Shown: positions 1 through 22,688, counted from the stretch's first letter. The stretch: 64,000 bases of DNA from Norana najaformis (GCA_964023275.1 OZ029926.1:26187568-26251567); one strand, 5' to 3'. Numbers and translations: made by a program. The notes: a model not told the origin generated them from the letters alone.

Positions 1-126
1 AACAGTATTTATGTCTATATGTACACGTATGTATGTATGTTTGTGTGAAGGAATTTGTATGGTACCTTTTTACAAAAATCACCAATACATTGCGTAGGTC
101 ATAGAAGTACGTATTTGGTGATGCAA

Positions 127-430
127 AGATGTAATCGTAATCGTAAGCTCGAGATTTCTATAGCGCCCAACGAGCGCTAAGTCGCGGGAACCGGCGTATT
201 CAAAGGCGCTCAGTCAAAACAAAATCGATAGGTAGGAAGGGTTTGGTTCCAGTTTAAAATTCAAGAGTCAGGCTGACAGACGGCTGTGGTGGATGGAGTC
301 TGGAATTGAACAGAAAAACAGATAGGAAGAGGAAGAATGATTATAAGATCTGTGGAAGAGGACTGTTTTCAGTTTTGCGTGAAAGACTTGCACAGAAATT
401 GCCAGAGGTGAAGTGTTGTTGAGCGTGTAC
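127..430 (-). mobile_element. 3' end of an L2/CR1-like LINE (family 1), upstream of CBS-A
   Basis: Contains the family-1 block GCGCTCAGTCAAAACAAAAT preceded by the TCGTAATCGTAA tail. The same block recurs at 9055, 11204, 20172, 21885 and 57397, and reversed at 45825 and 46290. The sense strand of the element is the minus strand, where it ends in a short GATTAC-type repeat. The copy runs to about 110 bp from the CBS-A start and may have supplied promoter or 5' leader sequence. Confidence 0.7.
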
Positions 431-536
431 CTGAACTAACGCCTGCTTCCCCGTATGTAGCCGTGAGATTCTGTGTTTTTATGTTGCAGTCAGACAGACA
501 TATATAGACGGCCAAGTTAGTCGGATATAGACAGAC

Positions 537-3500
537 ATGGCTCACGAAATGAACGGAGGAGAGAATGTGAGGCAGTGGATTCGTCCGGATCTGCCGAGTA
601 AATGCACCTATAAACTGGGGAAGACTCCGATCTCCGATTCTCCTCACAGACACTTGAAGCGGTAACTATTCAACTACGTCGCCATTGCATTGCTTATTGA
701 CGTCGCCATTGCATTGCTTATTGACGTCGCCATTGCATTGCTTATTGACGTCGCCATTGCATTGCTTATTAACGTCGCCGTTGCATTGCTTATTGACGTC
801 GCCATTGCATTGCTTATTAACGTCGCCATTGCATTGCTTATTGACGTCGCCATTGCATTGCTTATTGACGTCGCCATTGCATTGCTTATTGACGTCGCCA
901 TTGCATTGCTTATTGACGTCGCCATTGCATTGCTTATTAATGTCGCCATTGCATTGCTTAGTAACGTCGCCATTGCATTGCTTATTGACGTCGCCGTTGC
1001 ATTGCTTATTAACGTCGCCGTTGCATTGCTTATTAACGTCGCCGTTGCATTGCTTATTAACGTCGCCATTGCATTGCTTATTAACGTCGCCATTGCATTG
1101 CTTATTTTGATTGTTGTTAATTTCTTTTTTGAGATCAATAAACGAATGAATCAAAGCATCTACATGGAAGCGTTGGAAGAAAAATGTTAGCATTATGTTT
1201 GCAAAAATCTACAGGGCTCGTAATTATTTGCCTTTATCATGAAATTAAATTGATTTTATTTTACTTTGAGTTGCAGCTAACTGTGCAACTTGATTTCATA
1301 TTGCACAATGGAGACTGTTACTATCACAGTAACTGCTGTTATTACTACTTGTGTTTCTTTTCTGAACAGAGAAGACTATGTGAAACCGAAGATACTTCCG
1401 AACATCCTCTACCAGATCAACAACACTCCTCTGGTTCGCATCAACAAAATCGGAAAGAGCGAAGGACTCAACTGCGAAATATGTGAGTATAACCCTAGAC
1501 TGTGAAACTCAAAGTACAAACAGACTGAGATGGAAACTGGAAAAGGAATTAAGTTCTGCTCTTCCTCTGGTTGATCTGTGGGTGTTCTGTTTCTTCTCTG
1601 AGCAGTGGTCAAATGCGAGTTCTTTAATGCTGGCGGAAGCGTCAAGGACCGGATTGGACTTCGGATGGTCGAGGACGCAGAGGCTTCTGGGAAACTGAAA
1701 CCAGGCGATGTACTCATTGAACCGACGTCAGGGAATACAGGTCAGTCGGTGCACAGTTTGCACTTAGTCAACTGGACTCAAAAAGTCATATCTGGCCTTT
1801 AGAGGACTTCACCTTTGTCTCTGTGACTAAATTATTAGCTCATATTTTCTAAAAAATTTGTCATTTTCGTGATGTAACAGTCTTCACTTTATAACTACAT
1901 GAGTTACCGGTATTTGGCTGATGATGGTTAAGTCAACTAACGGCAGAAGCAACTTTGTATAGGGGCCTACTGATATATATATATATATATATATATTGAG
2001 GTATATAGAGATATATGATATATATATATATATATATATAGATATAGATAATATACTGATATATGTATATATAGGATATATGATATATTGGTGTGTCTGA
2101 TGTGTAGGTATTGGTCTGGCGTTGACAGCGGCGGTCAAAGGCTACAGATGCATAATCGTTTTGCCGGAAAAGATGAGCAAAGAAAAGGTACAGATTGTAT
2201 TGCATTGTAAGAGCATTTTTATAGCACCTCTAAAAAGTCACAGAGGTGCATTTCCATAGATATCAGCATTAACTACCCCGCCTCTAAAACGAGTACATTG
2301 ACCAAACACCGTCGATGAGAAGATCAGACGGCAAGGAAGAGGACTGCCCCTGCAATCAAGCCGAGACTAAGTAAATGACGTGAATAACAGGTTCTCGTGT
2401 TTAGTGATATCTTATGGCTGCCAGGGTCGTTTACGACAACCTTAACCTTTCACCATTCCCACTTAACAGTAACGTGATTAACACACAGAGGTCTTGCTGG
2501 TCCGGTGTATATGAAAATACAGATGCATTCTGGTATACTGATTCAGCTTGGTGTTTGTTTGTGATGGTTGCAGGTGGATGTGTTGAGAGCCCTTGGAGCG
2601 GAGATAGTGAGGACTCCGACGAGTGCCAGCTTCGATTCTCCCGAATCCCACATAGGAGTGGCAGCCAGGCTGAACCAGGAAATTCCAAACTCTCACATCC
2701 TTGACCAGGTCTTTCTGATTGGTCTTTTGTAATTCCAGAGTCAGTTGCAATGTCTTAGGATTTTTATATCTGTGCTGGAGAGACTGGATGTATACATTGC
2801 GTCAATTGATTATTTTCTTGTTTATTTTCTTGTTTATTTACGATTGATTGCACTGAGCTGTGATATTCTGCCCCTTGAAATTGACATCCTGAACATTTGT
2901 TGTCATCAGACAGTAGTAAAAAGAACAACAATTTACCTCAAAACAACTTGTATTGAGGTTTTGTTATCAAGAGAAAAATAGGTTAGAAAAATTATGCACA
3001 CAGATTCTAGACAGATAACGATTATTGATGGAGATGTTTACCAAGATAACAAAGATAGGACGGTGGCCTGAAAGATGGCTGAATAGGCGGGCAGGCAGAC
3101 GCGTTGGCAAAAGCCCTGAAGCCTTGTAACAAACACTTCTTGGCTAAAGTTGAAGATTTCGTAGTAAATTTACTGAGGTGTCATTAACACATAAGTGGGG
3201 CGCCATCGGCTGATGCTTTGTGGATTAGACGCTGGCGCAGTTGAAGTTACCAATTAATAATAATAATAATAATAATAATACTGAATCTGTTGTAGTATCG
3301 CAATGCCAGCAATCCAGTGGCTCATTACGATGCCACGGCTGAGGAAATCCTGGAACAGTGTGACGGTATGTAATCCACAGAGAATAATCTTAAATTTATA
3401 AGAAACAAATCACGATGTTTCTTTAAATGAAATTTACTTTAATTGCTGGTCAGGAGAAGCTGTTCGTGATCTGAAGCTGATGCTGTGACTGAATTTGCAT

Positions 3501-6500
3501 ATGTACGTACATACATACATATATAGGGGGGACCCTAATAAGCGGGACTTTGGTCCCTTCTGGGTTTTCCTTTTGTATCCTAAAACCATTCTGTATATTG
3601 TGCTTATCGCTGTTATATATATATTTTTTGGATCAATAAAGAATGTTCAATGTTCAATATATGTGCGTATGTACATCCATAAATCTAGTATCTCTTAGGG
3701 ACCTCGCAAAAGGTGCTAAGAGCTTCTCAGCTGAGCCTTATGATAAAGGTAACATTGAAACTGCAAATGTGTTGAAAACTGTTCTCTTTTGCCAAAGCTG
3801 GGTTGGGAGTGCCTCTGGGTATACTACTTTTATGGACACTATGTAAATGCTCTGAATGAATGAAGGAAAGCAAAATGTTTCAGTTGGTTTACTTTTCTTG
3901 ATAAAATTCAACTCTTCTGATAAATGGCGTAATGTGCAATTGTGAAGTCACTTGCTTACTATTGCGTTTACTTGTTACGGATTTCAGGCAAACTCGATAT
4001 GATCGTGTGTGGAGCCGGTACTGGAGGAACAATAGCAGGAATAGCTCGGAAGATCAAGGAGAAATGCCCCACCTGCAAGGTCAGTCTTTCCTTAAAACAC
4101 AAAGGCATATTGTCTCACCTGAAAGGTAAGTCTTTCCTAAAACACCAAGGAAATATGCCCCACCTGAAAGGTAAGACTCAAGAGCGGATTCCCCATCTGC
4201 AAGGTGTAGGTTGCTCATCTCTTAGCCAAAAGAAACTGAGTGTACCAGTTGTATTTATTTTCCGATTATAACGAAGTCCGACGGGTATTGTTTACTTTTG
4301 CGAACCGCTGTTGTCTGTGTTCTGGAGAATCTACTTGTGATGAAAGTGTTATTGTAGTCTTTGTACCGTAACTATCTGCGTCACGATTCTAGCCCAGAGT
4401 CATGATTCTGGGCCAGAGTCACAAAGTCGGTCCCACCTTTCATCTAACGAGTCGTTTTGTACTGCTGCAATATCTTCGGCCTACTATCGATCCTCGCAGT
4501 GTATCTTGTTGAGATAAAAACTTTTCATGAAGGGTGACGCAAAAGTTCGGTCCTCCTCCCGGCCGTCCGTTAAAACGTTTCGTTCTGTCAAATTCGCCTC
4601 CTCAAGTACGGAATCCGGGTTCCGATCTAGTACCACCCCTCCTCATATCTGAGTGTGTATCTGAGTATCTGTGCTTGCCTGACGTCTTTGCCTAAAGTAC
4701 CAAATACATTAGTCACGATTCAGAAAGATAAAATGATTGACTGATAAGGTTAAGAGACGCCTTCTGATCCGTTCTGAATTCATACTAACAACTGTCTGTT
4801 CTTTTGGAATGGTTCAGGTGGTAGGCGTTGATCCATATGGATCCATTCTGGCTGAACCGGGTGAAATGAACGCTTGTGATCAGTCGTTCTATGAAGTGGA
4901 GGGAGTCGGCTATGACTTCGTTCCAACCGTCCTCGATCGCAACGTAAGTCTCACTCACAACTTCTTCATACCGACCTAATACACGATATATATTTCCAAC
5001 CTGTTCACAAGCAAAACTTAGACTCACTTTTATTTGTACCGGCAACTAAGACTAGAATGGGTGGGTGATCGGGCCTTTCGGGTCGCTGGCCCATGTGCCT
5101 GGAACAGCCTTCAGGCATCCATTCAGGAGTCCAAAAGTGTCAACCTCTTTAAAAAACAGTTGAAATTCTATTTACTTCATAACGCTTAGTATTTGGGCTG
5201 ACTTTTGACTTTGTACAGCACCCTAGAAGTAGCTGGCTACTAACGATGCTATATAAATTGTCGTCATTACAATTGCAATTGTAAACGGACGCTTGAGTTT
5301 TCCGCCTCATTCCGGTGGCAGTAATCGCGTGCGTAGGAAATTTTAATTTATTATTATTTAGGTATGCTTTTGTGTGATCATACTTGCTTAATTCTGTGCT
5401 ACTGTAAGAGCAGTTTGTTTAAGTTCCTGTGTCACGGTTTAAAACAGAATGCAGTCAGTAGGATTTCACGATCTGTTTGTTTTTTGGAGTTGATGAAAAT
5501 AGTGAAATGGACTTTCAGCATCTGTTTGATGTGACGTATTATCGTTGGAACTGTTTGCAGCACGTGGACAAGTGGTATAAGTCGGCGGATAAGCCTTCGT
5601 TCCAGATGGCGAGGCGTCTCATCCAAGAGGAAGGTCTCCTCTGCGGTGAGCACACAGCGTTTCAAACTGGATAAAAAGTTTCTGGAAAAGAATTAACAGC
5701 TAGTAACATTTATGGATAAGGAAGACTGTATTATGTAAAGTATTTCTACCAAAAGTCTGCATAACGTTGCTGCTTATATTTGATGATTGTTGATTTGCTG
5801 AATTTAGAAACGGGTAGAAACTATAGTTCTGCTATGTTAATTTATGTTCAGTATATCTGGTTCAATGTGTCTGATCAGGCGGTAGCAGTGGTTCTGCCGT
5901 GTTAATTGATGTTCATTACGTATGGACAGGTGGTAGCAGTGGTTCTGCCGTGTTAATTGATGTTCACTATGTATGAACAGGTGGTAGCAGTGGTTCCGCC
6001 ATGTATTGCGCAATGCAGGCTGCCAAGGATTTCGGTCTGAAGGAGGGACAGAGAGTCGTTGTTCTGTTGCCCGACTCGATTCGAAACTACATGTGAGTTT
6101 TTGCTGTTTCTCTGCCAATGATTTACCGACGACAGTCTTTACTGATCTTGTTAATTTTTTCAGCCATTTCAGCTTTCAGTAGTCTGTGTCAACAAGAACC
6201 TAAATTGTTTGCTAAAAACGTGAGAGGAACTTTTTCTAATTCCAGGACCAAATTCCTGAGTGATGACTGGATGAAAGAAAGATCTTTTCTCGAGGAAGAA
6301 GTACCAGTTTCCAAGATCCAGTTGTGGTGAGTCTATTAATTTCCTAATGTATTATTTTCAAACCCTAATTAACAATGGAATGATAATTCGGCTACATCGC
6401 AGTTCAAAGAGCAAACGCTGTGTAAGGAAGTTGTCAGAAGAATTTCTTAAAATCTTCATGTATCGAATTCTACATTTAAATTAACGGATGTTTATGTATT

Positions 6501-8768
6501 GGAGGAAATCTTCGATGTGTGACCATAATTGTGTGAATCTTCGTACAGGTGGCGGCGTAAGCAGGTGAGAGACCTTCGCCTCTTGAACCCAATCACCGTG
6601 AATGAATCGGCTCCAATTAAAGAGGCTTTGAAGATCCTAAACTCAGAAAAGATTGACCACCTGCCTGTCCTCAACGGATCAGGGTATGCAGATAATTACC
6701 ACATGTGCAGCCTTTCTTACAGTCCTTGATTTATCTTGTCTATGGATACCTATCTGTACATTTATACACGGTCCTTTTAAAACCTCAGAAAGACGCCATA
6801 AAGTCGTTATTAATCCAGAATTTTGACTGGAATTCTCCACCGGATTACAATTTGCAACTATGGATGGCTCTATGAGAATGATGCCTGGCTCATCTTGATA
6901 ACGGCGCAATAGAAGTCAATTGGTTAGATTAGATTCGTTTTACAGTTAAATGTAAAACAAATGCAATCATGCAACTGAGAAATCTATTAAGCTGCGCTGA
7001 TTAATTCGCGTTGCTTTTGTTCGGTAGATGGCCGTGTATTCAGTGCGTGACGGAAGTTTCTTTTAGATATTACGTCAGAGTCTTGGTGTATGCGCTTAAA
7101 ACGGCTACTCTTGTCGCCGGTAACGGGTGCGTTTTTGTTGCTACTGAAGCATATCAGAATCCTTACATAAAACGCCGACGTCTGTTTTCCAGGTCTCTTG
7201 TGGGATTGGTCTCTTCTGCTGAACTGCTGACCGGACTGATGAATGGCAAGTATGACCAAACTGCAAAGGTCAGAGAAGTCGCCATCAAACAGTTCAAGCA
7301 GGTACACACAAAACATGAAACATAGGGCTTTCGATAGACATTTACTGCAGCACGCAAGAACTAAGTGAATATATTAAACGATGAATAGAGTGAATATGTT
7401 AAACAATGAATAGAGTGAATATGTTAAACAATGAATAGAGTGAATATGTTAAACAATGAATAGTGAATATGTTAAACAATGAATAGAGTGAATATGTTAA
7501 ACAATGAATAGAGTGAATATGTTAATCAATGAATAGAGGGAATATGCCTCAACATGTACGGCCAGGTGGCCAGTGCTCCCTCTGGCCGCCTGATCTCCCC
7601 ACTGACCGTGCGTGATCATTGTACTCGTTCTGAGTAGGCTAGATGGCGCAAGTGGAGCCAAAATCTCGAGACATTCTTCAGCTCTGTTGTGAATTTGAAC
7701 CCCGAACTTAGAATTGATGGCTCAGCACTACTCGACAACCCCTTACCCTACGTATCTTTAATTCATGAATTCAGAAATGTTATTAATATTTTTCCACAAA
7801 ATGTTATTCATATAGAGAAAGTTAAAAGAGAACACAGAGATATTGTTTAGAATAAATATATTTTAGTAATAATTAGATGAAATTAATAAGTGAAATTGTT
7901 GTATTTGCGTTTGGCCGTCAGGTGTCGTTGGATGAAAAACTTAGTCATTTGTCGGCTCTGCTTGAAAAAGAACAGTTTGTAATCGTATCTGCCAACAAAG
8001 GTGATTAAAATAATCATCTGTCACTCAGTTATCTGAACTAATTTTCATCTAATCTGATCTAATCTAACCTTATGTGACTGCATCTACAGGAGGTCCATAA
8101 TCTGCAACAAATATCCATCTATCTTGTTTTTGTCTCGGTGGGTTAAATAGTTCATCATCATCATCATCATCGTTATAGGGGCTTTGAAGTTTTCATCAGT
8201 AAGAATCCTTTGGTTAAGTTCTGTGTGTGTGTGAGAGCCCACTGGTGGTGAGTTTTTCCTTCTATGAGTATCAGTTGTTTACAGCTGAACTTGTTTTAAT
8301 GGATTCCCTGACAGCCATATTTTGTGGCTTATACTGGACCCATAGCTGGCCACCAGTGGCACAACGCGGGCCAGCTGTAGGCCCAGTGAACGTGGCTGTC
8401 TGGGCTCAATTAGGCAAGCGACGAACGCCATCAAGAGGCACTTAGAAACAGTGGCGGAAACACGATTGCTTGCATGGGGGGAGCAAGGGCATTTCCAGAG
8501 GGGTGCCGCATTCTGACAGTCCACCATGCGCGGGTCTGGTCTGAGGGGTGCCGGCATATAACCAAGAGGACCGCAGGGGCGAACCACCCCCACGCCTATA
8601 GCTAATCCGCCACTGCTTGCAAGGGGCTCTGTTGAAACAAAAATTTAAAATGCGTTAGATCATTGTGTGTGCGTTTTCTGTGCAGATGACGTGGCTGGAG
8701 TGGTGACTCGGTTGGACCTGGCCAGCTTCATCGCAGAAGGTGATGCCAGCGCCTCACCAGAAAACTGA
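537..8768 (+). CDS. CBS: Cystathionine beta-synthase, paralog A (15 exons, 519 aa)
   Basis: Exons: 537-661, 1370-1482, 1606-1740, 2108-2187, 2574-2708, 3296-3365, 3988-4079, 4818-4943, 5561-5645, 5981-6092, 6246-6326, 6549-6683, 7193-7301, 7922-8000, 8686-8768. All introns are GT-AG and the phases agree. An in-frame stop lies just before the ATG, which fixes the start. The product should condense serine and homocysteine to cystathionine using PLP (cytosolic transsulfuration, also an H2S source). Visible marks are the heme-ligand pair Cys23/His37 (human C52/H65), PLP lysine K93 in GGSVKDR (human K119), [16 protein letters not shown], the CxxC at C246/C249 (human C272/C275), GGSSGS, and two C-terminal CBS motifs in exons 12-15. 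Human CBS is 551 aa, so this is full length. A near-copy lies 3.6 kb downstream. An L2-like LINE end lies at most about 110 bp upstream of the ATG. A 5' untranslated exon is possible, since ttgcag precedes the ATG by about 45 bp. Confidence 0.96.
678..1106. repeat. 24-bp minisatellite in CBS-A intron 1 (about 18 copies)
   Basis: The unit is GTCGCCATTGCATTGCTTAT plus TGAC, with few substitutions. It begins about 16 bases after the exon-1 donor. Because 24 is a multiple of three, most frames stay open on both strands, which makes long meaningless ORFs. No splice site is inside the unit. Confidence 0.95.
1973..2085. repeat. TA-rich microsatellite, CBS-A intron 3
   Basis: Interrupted (TA)n with short GATATA variants, ending about 20 bases before the exon-4 acceptor. 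Confidence 0.85.
3181..3280 (+). mobile_element. LINE 3' tail (family 2) in CBS-A intron 5
   Basis: Contains GCGCCATCGGCTGATGC, then GACGCTGGCGC and a (TAA)n tail. The same end occurs at 20941-21030, at 38200-38290 and in the SINE tails at 10462 and 56640. It is inserted just before the exon-6 acceptor; no coding part remains. Confidence 0.65.
4050..4203 (+). repeat. Tandem copies of the CBS-A exon-7 end and splice donor
   Basis: The real donor follows base 4079. Degraded copies of CCCCACCTGCAAG|GTMAGT follow, giving donor-like sites after 4125, 4170 and 4203 (steps of 46, 45 and 33 bp). The reading frame stays open through the array, but the 46-bp step would put exon 8 out of frame. CBS-B has the matching array in a cleaner form. 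Confidence 0.85.
5045..5270 (+). mobile_element. LINE C-terminal fragment in CBS-A intron 8
   Basis: The plus strand reads [15 protein letters not shown], then [16 protein letters not shown]. This is the usual end of the ORF2 protein in L2/CR1/RTE-type LINEs. It is followed by a TATATAAATTGTCGTCATTA-type 3' end. It is 5'-truncated. Confidence 0.7.
5828..6001 (+). repeat. Tandem copies of the CBS-A exon-10 acceptor and exon start
   Basis: AG sites at 5878, 5929 and 5980 are spaced exactly 51 bp apart, each followed by GGTAGCAGTGGTTC, the start of exon 10. An older, weaker copy lies before 5870. The last site joins to the conserved coding sequence. The copy before it carries an in-frame TGA, so using the upstream AGs would truncate the protein. 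Confidence 0.88.
7364..7540. repeat. 25-bp minisatellite, CBS-A intron 13
   Basis: About seven copies of a unit like GAATATGTTAAACAATGAAT plus AGAGT, one slightly shortened. Followed at 7560-7650 by a dispersed block (GGCCGCCTGATCTCCCCACT) also found near 19940 and 56890. Confidence 0.9.
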
Positions 8769-9054
8769 ATTTCAACAGCTTCTCCCAGATCCTGCAAATC
8801 TTTAAACTTCGAGGACTTTGGCAATTTTTTTTCTTCTTCTGTTTCTTCTGCTGACGAAAGAACCGCTGACATTCTTTACTTGACCAATTCATAAAATTGT
8901 CGATACTGTGAATAGAATTTGAACCAAAGTTTCGCGAGAAAAGACATTCGTTATAAAAAAGTTGTTGAAGTATAAAAACGAAGTAAACAATTTATACTGT
9001 TGTTCGTCCAATACTCCGTCAAACTGGATTCCTGACCTGAGACGTTGTTGGTAG

Positions 9055-9310
9055 CAGTAGTAGTAATCGTAATCACAAGATTTCTTCAGCGCCCAACGAA
9101 AGCCGCGCCGCGGGGACCACCTTATTCACAGGCGCTCAGTCAAAACAAAATCGATAGGCAAAAGGGTTCGGTTCCAGGGCAAGATCCAAAAGTCAGACGG
9201 AGAGAGAGCGTGGCAGCTACTAGGGGTGGTGTTTGGGGTTGGAGAGGAGAGAGAGATAAGAGGAAGAAGGGGTGTCGGGGTAGGATCTGTGAAAGAGGAA
9301 TGTTTTGAGT
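9055..9310 (-). mobile_element. LINE family-1 3' end
   Basis: Carries GGCGCTCAGTCAAAACAAAA and GGGTTCGGTTCCAGG downstream of a TCGTAATC tail. It closely matches the 57397-57640 copy, including the following AGACGGAGAGAGAGCGTGGC stretch. Confidence 0.7.
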
Positions 9311-9539
9311 GAAAGGCCGAAGCCGATATTGCAATAATAGCAGTATCGAGTGTTTAACGACATCTTATGACTGCTAGGGTCATCTCAGCCCACCATTCTT
9401 TTATGGTAAATGAGATGCTATAGCAAACCTAAACTTACGGCTGTCACGGCCTTCGATGTATCTTAGGCTCCCTGGGTATTTCAGAAGACAACGAAGTCAA
9501 CGCTGTTCGATTTGATCTCTTTATTTCTCGATTCACAGT

Positions 9540-9771
9540 CAACATATTATACAATACAATAATACAATACAACTTCTATTTATAACGCGCCTTAATAAAA
9601 CAATGTCTTACTCAAAGGACGCGTTACAACATAATAATTAGTTATAGTACTGAGAGAATAAATTAGTCTTAAGTTTTAATTTAAAATTATCTATTGAAGA
9701 GCATCTTCGAATAGATTCAGGTAAAGCGTTCCACTCGGCTGGACCAGCTATTGTCTGACTAAGGGGATCTC

Positions 9772-9790
<19 letters not shown>
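9540..9790 (-). mobile_element. LINE C-terminal fragment
   Basis: The minus strand reads AGPAEWNALPESIRRCSS, then KLKLKTNLFSQYYN and a stop, the C-terminus of an L2/CR1-type ORF2. It is interrupted on its 5' side by a (CAGA)n microsatellite. Confidence 0.7.
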
Positions 9791-9862
<72 letters not shown>

Positions 9863-10461
9863 GATAACGGTCATCTGCCTTATAGGGATCTCATTGACGC
9901 TCATTTACATATTGGAACTCATTTACATATAGGAGCTCATTTACATATTAGAGATTATTTACATATCGGAGCTTATTCCACCTCAGTAGTTTCCAATGTT
10001 TGACGACATCTGATGGCATCAGAGACCGTTGACGTCGATATAAAGAAATTTTTGAACAGTTTTCACTGATTTTAAAAAATTGTTTTCACTGTCTGTAAAC
10101 GCCATCAGTGAAGGCCTTCCTTCGAACCGCCCGAACGGCAAACGGGATTAATATCTGACTAATTTAGCTGGACATTTATGTAAGTTATTGTAGGCTGTTG
10201 TAGACAACGGAGTTGATTTAAAGGCGGATATGTAATTAATTCTCTCTGGCACTGATAACGACTCCGGGATTTCGGTCTTTGGTGAAAAGTAGGCCCTAAT
10301 ATCTTTAATAATGCTACGTCATTCATGCCAGTCCAACACTGGAATGTTAAGAATTTTATCAACAATTTTTAGCTTCCTTTAAGATCCAAGCATGGCCCAA
10401 CCGTCGAAGTTAACTAAGGGCTAGTTTACTTACCCGCCCTCAGAGTGGATCTGATGGTTAA

Positions 10462-10650
10462 GGATATGTTGTTATTTCTGCATTTATTAAGCTCCACTAT
10501 CTAATGGCTAAGCATCAATCCATGGCGCTGAGCAATTTTGAGCGAAGGACTTGCTCAAGGTCGCTATACAGTAACCGTCTCAAGGGAGGCTCGAACCCGT
10601 GCTCTCCACGTTACAAGCCGAACTTTCCAACCAGTTGGCTACTATGCCCC
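10462..10650 (-). mobile_element. tRNA-headed SINE (family S1)
   Basis: Read on the minus strand: a tRNA-like head with a degenerate box A and box B (GGGTTCGAGCC), a central part, then a tail TAGATAGTGGAGCTTAATAA ATGCAG. It matches the plus-strand copy at 56525-56712. The tail resembles the 3' end of LINE family 2. Confidence 0.7.
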
Positions 10651-11203
10651 ACAAATATAGGGCCAATAGCCCATGTGATCCGAGACTGATGGGGCTTGGG
10701 TTTGACTGAGCTCGGCTTAAGAGCATCTAACCGAGAAGGCACTGGACTGACTGACTTTCCTGAGCCTGAGCATGGGATAAGTCGAGGCTATGCATATGAG
10801 ATTAAAGCAGCGTTTGTGTGAGGTACTAAAGGCGCTATATAAGTGTCTAGATAACAAACTATGCAAATGCATAAATATTTATATAGCGCCTTGTTGGAAC
10901 CTCTCAAATGCGCCTTTCCAGTTTCCCTCTGCGTCTGCGTGGAGACGAAGGCCAAGGCAGCGGCCTGACCTTTGACCTCGCTCCAACTGCGCCTCCTCTT
11001 CCCTTGTCCTTCTGTCTGGCCTTGTTTGCCTGTATACACCAGAGTAAATAGGCCAACGAGACTGATTCTGCGCTGCCAGGTTGTTTATCAACTCTTAGCT
11101 CCACCACAATCATCCGCCGACTGAAGGCCTAAACCCAAGCTGCTCTGCATGCGATCGTAAAACGGAAAAGTTCGCTCCATGCAGATGTCAGAGCGTCACG
11201 TCG

Positions 11204-11885
11204 TAATCGTAATCGTAATTCCGAGATTTCTACAGCGCCTTACGAAAGCCGCGCAGCGGGGACCAGCTTATTCACAGGCGCTCAGTAAAAACAAAATCGA
11301 TAGGCAAAAGAATTCGGTTCCACGTCTGTTGCTGGACCCTCGTATCTACTCTGCAGTTGAATTGTTGGTGTCATAATTAGGACAGCGTGTCGGGAGGATG
11401 GAATGCAATGCGGTCACGGCCAGATGAATACGTCAGCAAATGAGGTCGAATGGTGGGAGGAAGAGTAATGCAAATGTAAATCCCGTAATTTCCCAGCGCC
11501 ACACAAAAGCCGCGTCAGGAAAATCAGTTTATTTACTAGCGCTATATCAAATAAAGTTCCCAAGGGACAGGTATTTCGATCGGTTTAGGTGCCAGGACAG
11601 AATCCTGGAGGGGGTCAAGCCGCAGAGACAAGAGTGAGCTTCGGTGGAAATCGTATATGGTCGTAGGATGGCGCAGGAGCAGATTAGCAGGATAGCTTAG
11701 CTTGGATAGTTCGGGTTTCAGTATTGAGTGAAAAGGTGGAGGAGAGAGGGCAAGAGGAGAAGTGCTCTTCGCGTTGACAGATGGTAAATTTGGATTGGTG
11801 ACCTGGAGGAGGTCTGTTGGGAGATCGTTCCAAAGAGCTGGGTTAAGGTACGGTTGGAGAAATTTGAGAAGAGGAGACTGAAGTC
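11204..11885 (-). mobile_element. Two LINE family-1 3' fragments
   Basis: The first (11204-11330) is a short 3' end. The second (11455-11885) is more diverged and keeps coding sequence: the minus strand reads PALWNDLPTDLLQVTNP and LSKLSYPANLLLR, ORF2 C-terminal text. A GGA/GAA purine tract follows to 12010. Confidence 0.6.
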
Positions 11886-12356
11886 CGAAATAGAGCAGGA
11901 GGAGAAGGAATAGAAGACGGAGGAGGAGGAAAAAGAAGAAGAGGAGGAAGAGGAGGAGGAGGAAGAAGAGGAGGCGCAGAATGAAGAGGCAGAGAAGGAG
12001 GAAGAGCAAGGCCGGCTTTCAACGGATCTGGGTCAAACCAACAGTCCTTTTGCATTCGGAGAAGGACGGGTCACCGGAGCGAGAGTTCAAACGAGAGAGG
12101 CAGAGAGATAGATGGATAGACAGGCAACCCGAAATGCTTCCCCAGTGTAGGCCAAGGAGCTGAATCCCTGGGCCTTCAGTCAGGTCAGGTGGATCAACGA
12201 GGCCTGCGAAATAAATCCCGACGCAGCTGGGAAGTTTCTCGTCTTGTCTTAGCGGCGCTTGCGGTAAAGAGGAATATTGGTGTACAGGTTTAGAATACTT
12301 TGCGAAGATTCAGTCAGTCATTGAGTGTTGCACTGGACGTAACCTGCTGGTCATCG

Positions 12357-22688
<10,332 letters not shown>

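Larger units (their letters stand above)
8769..12356. other. Intergenic region between CBS-A and CBS-B: repeats only
   Basis: Contains LINE ends, one SINE, a (CTGT)n tract at 9775-9862 and a purine-rich tract (11884-12010). I see no coding exon. The CBS-B promoter should lie in the last few hundred bases, but no clear core element can be named. Confidence 0.6.

Noticed and set aside
674-1193. Long ORFs on both strands with perfect 8-residue repeats
   Set aside because: They are frames of the 24-bp minisatellite inside CBS-A intron 1; the flanking splice sites join conserved CBS exons.
12300-12356. N-terminal extension of CBS-B resembling a mitochondrial presequence
   Set aside because: The frame is open, but the apparent first residue is TTG, not ATG. 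The first ATG is 12357, matching paralog A.
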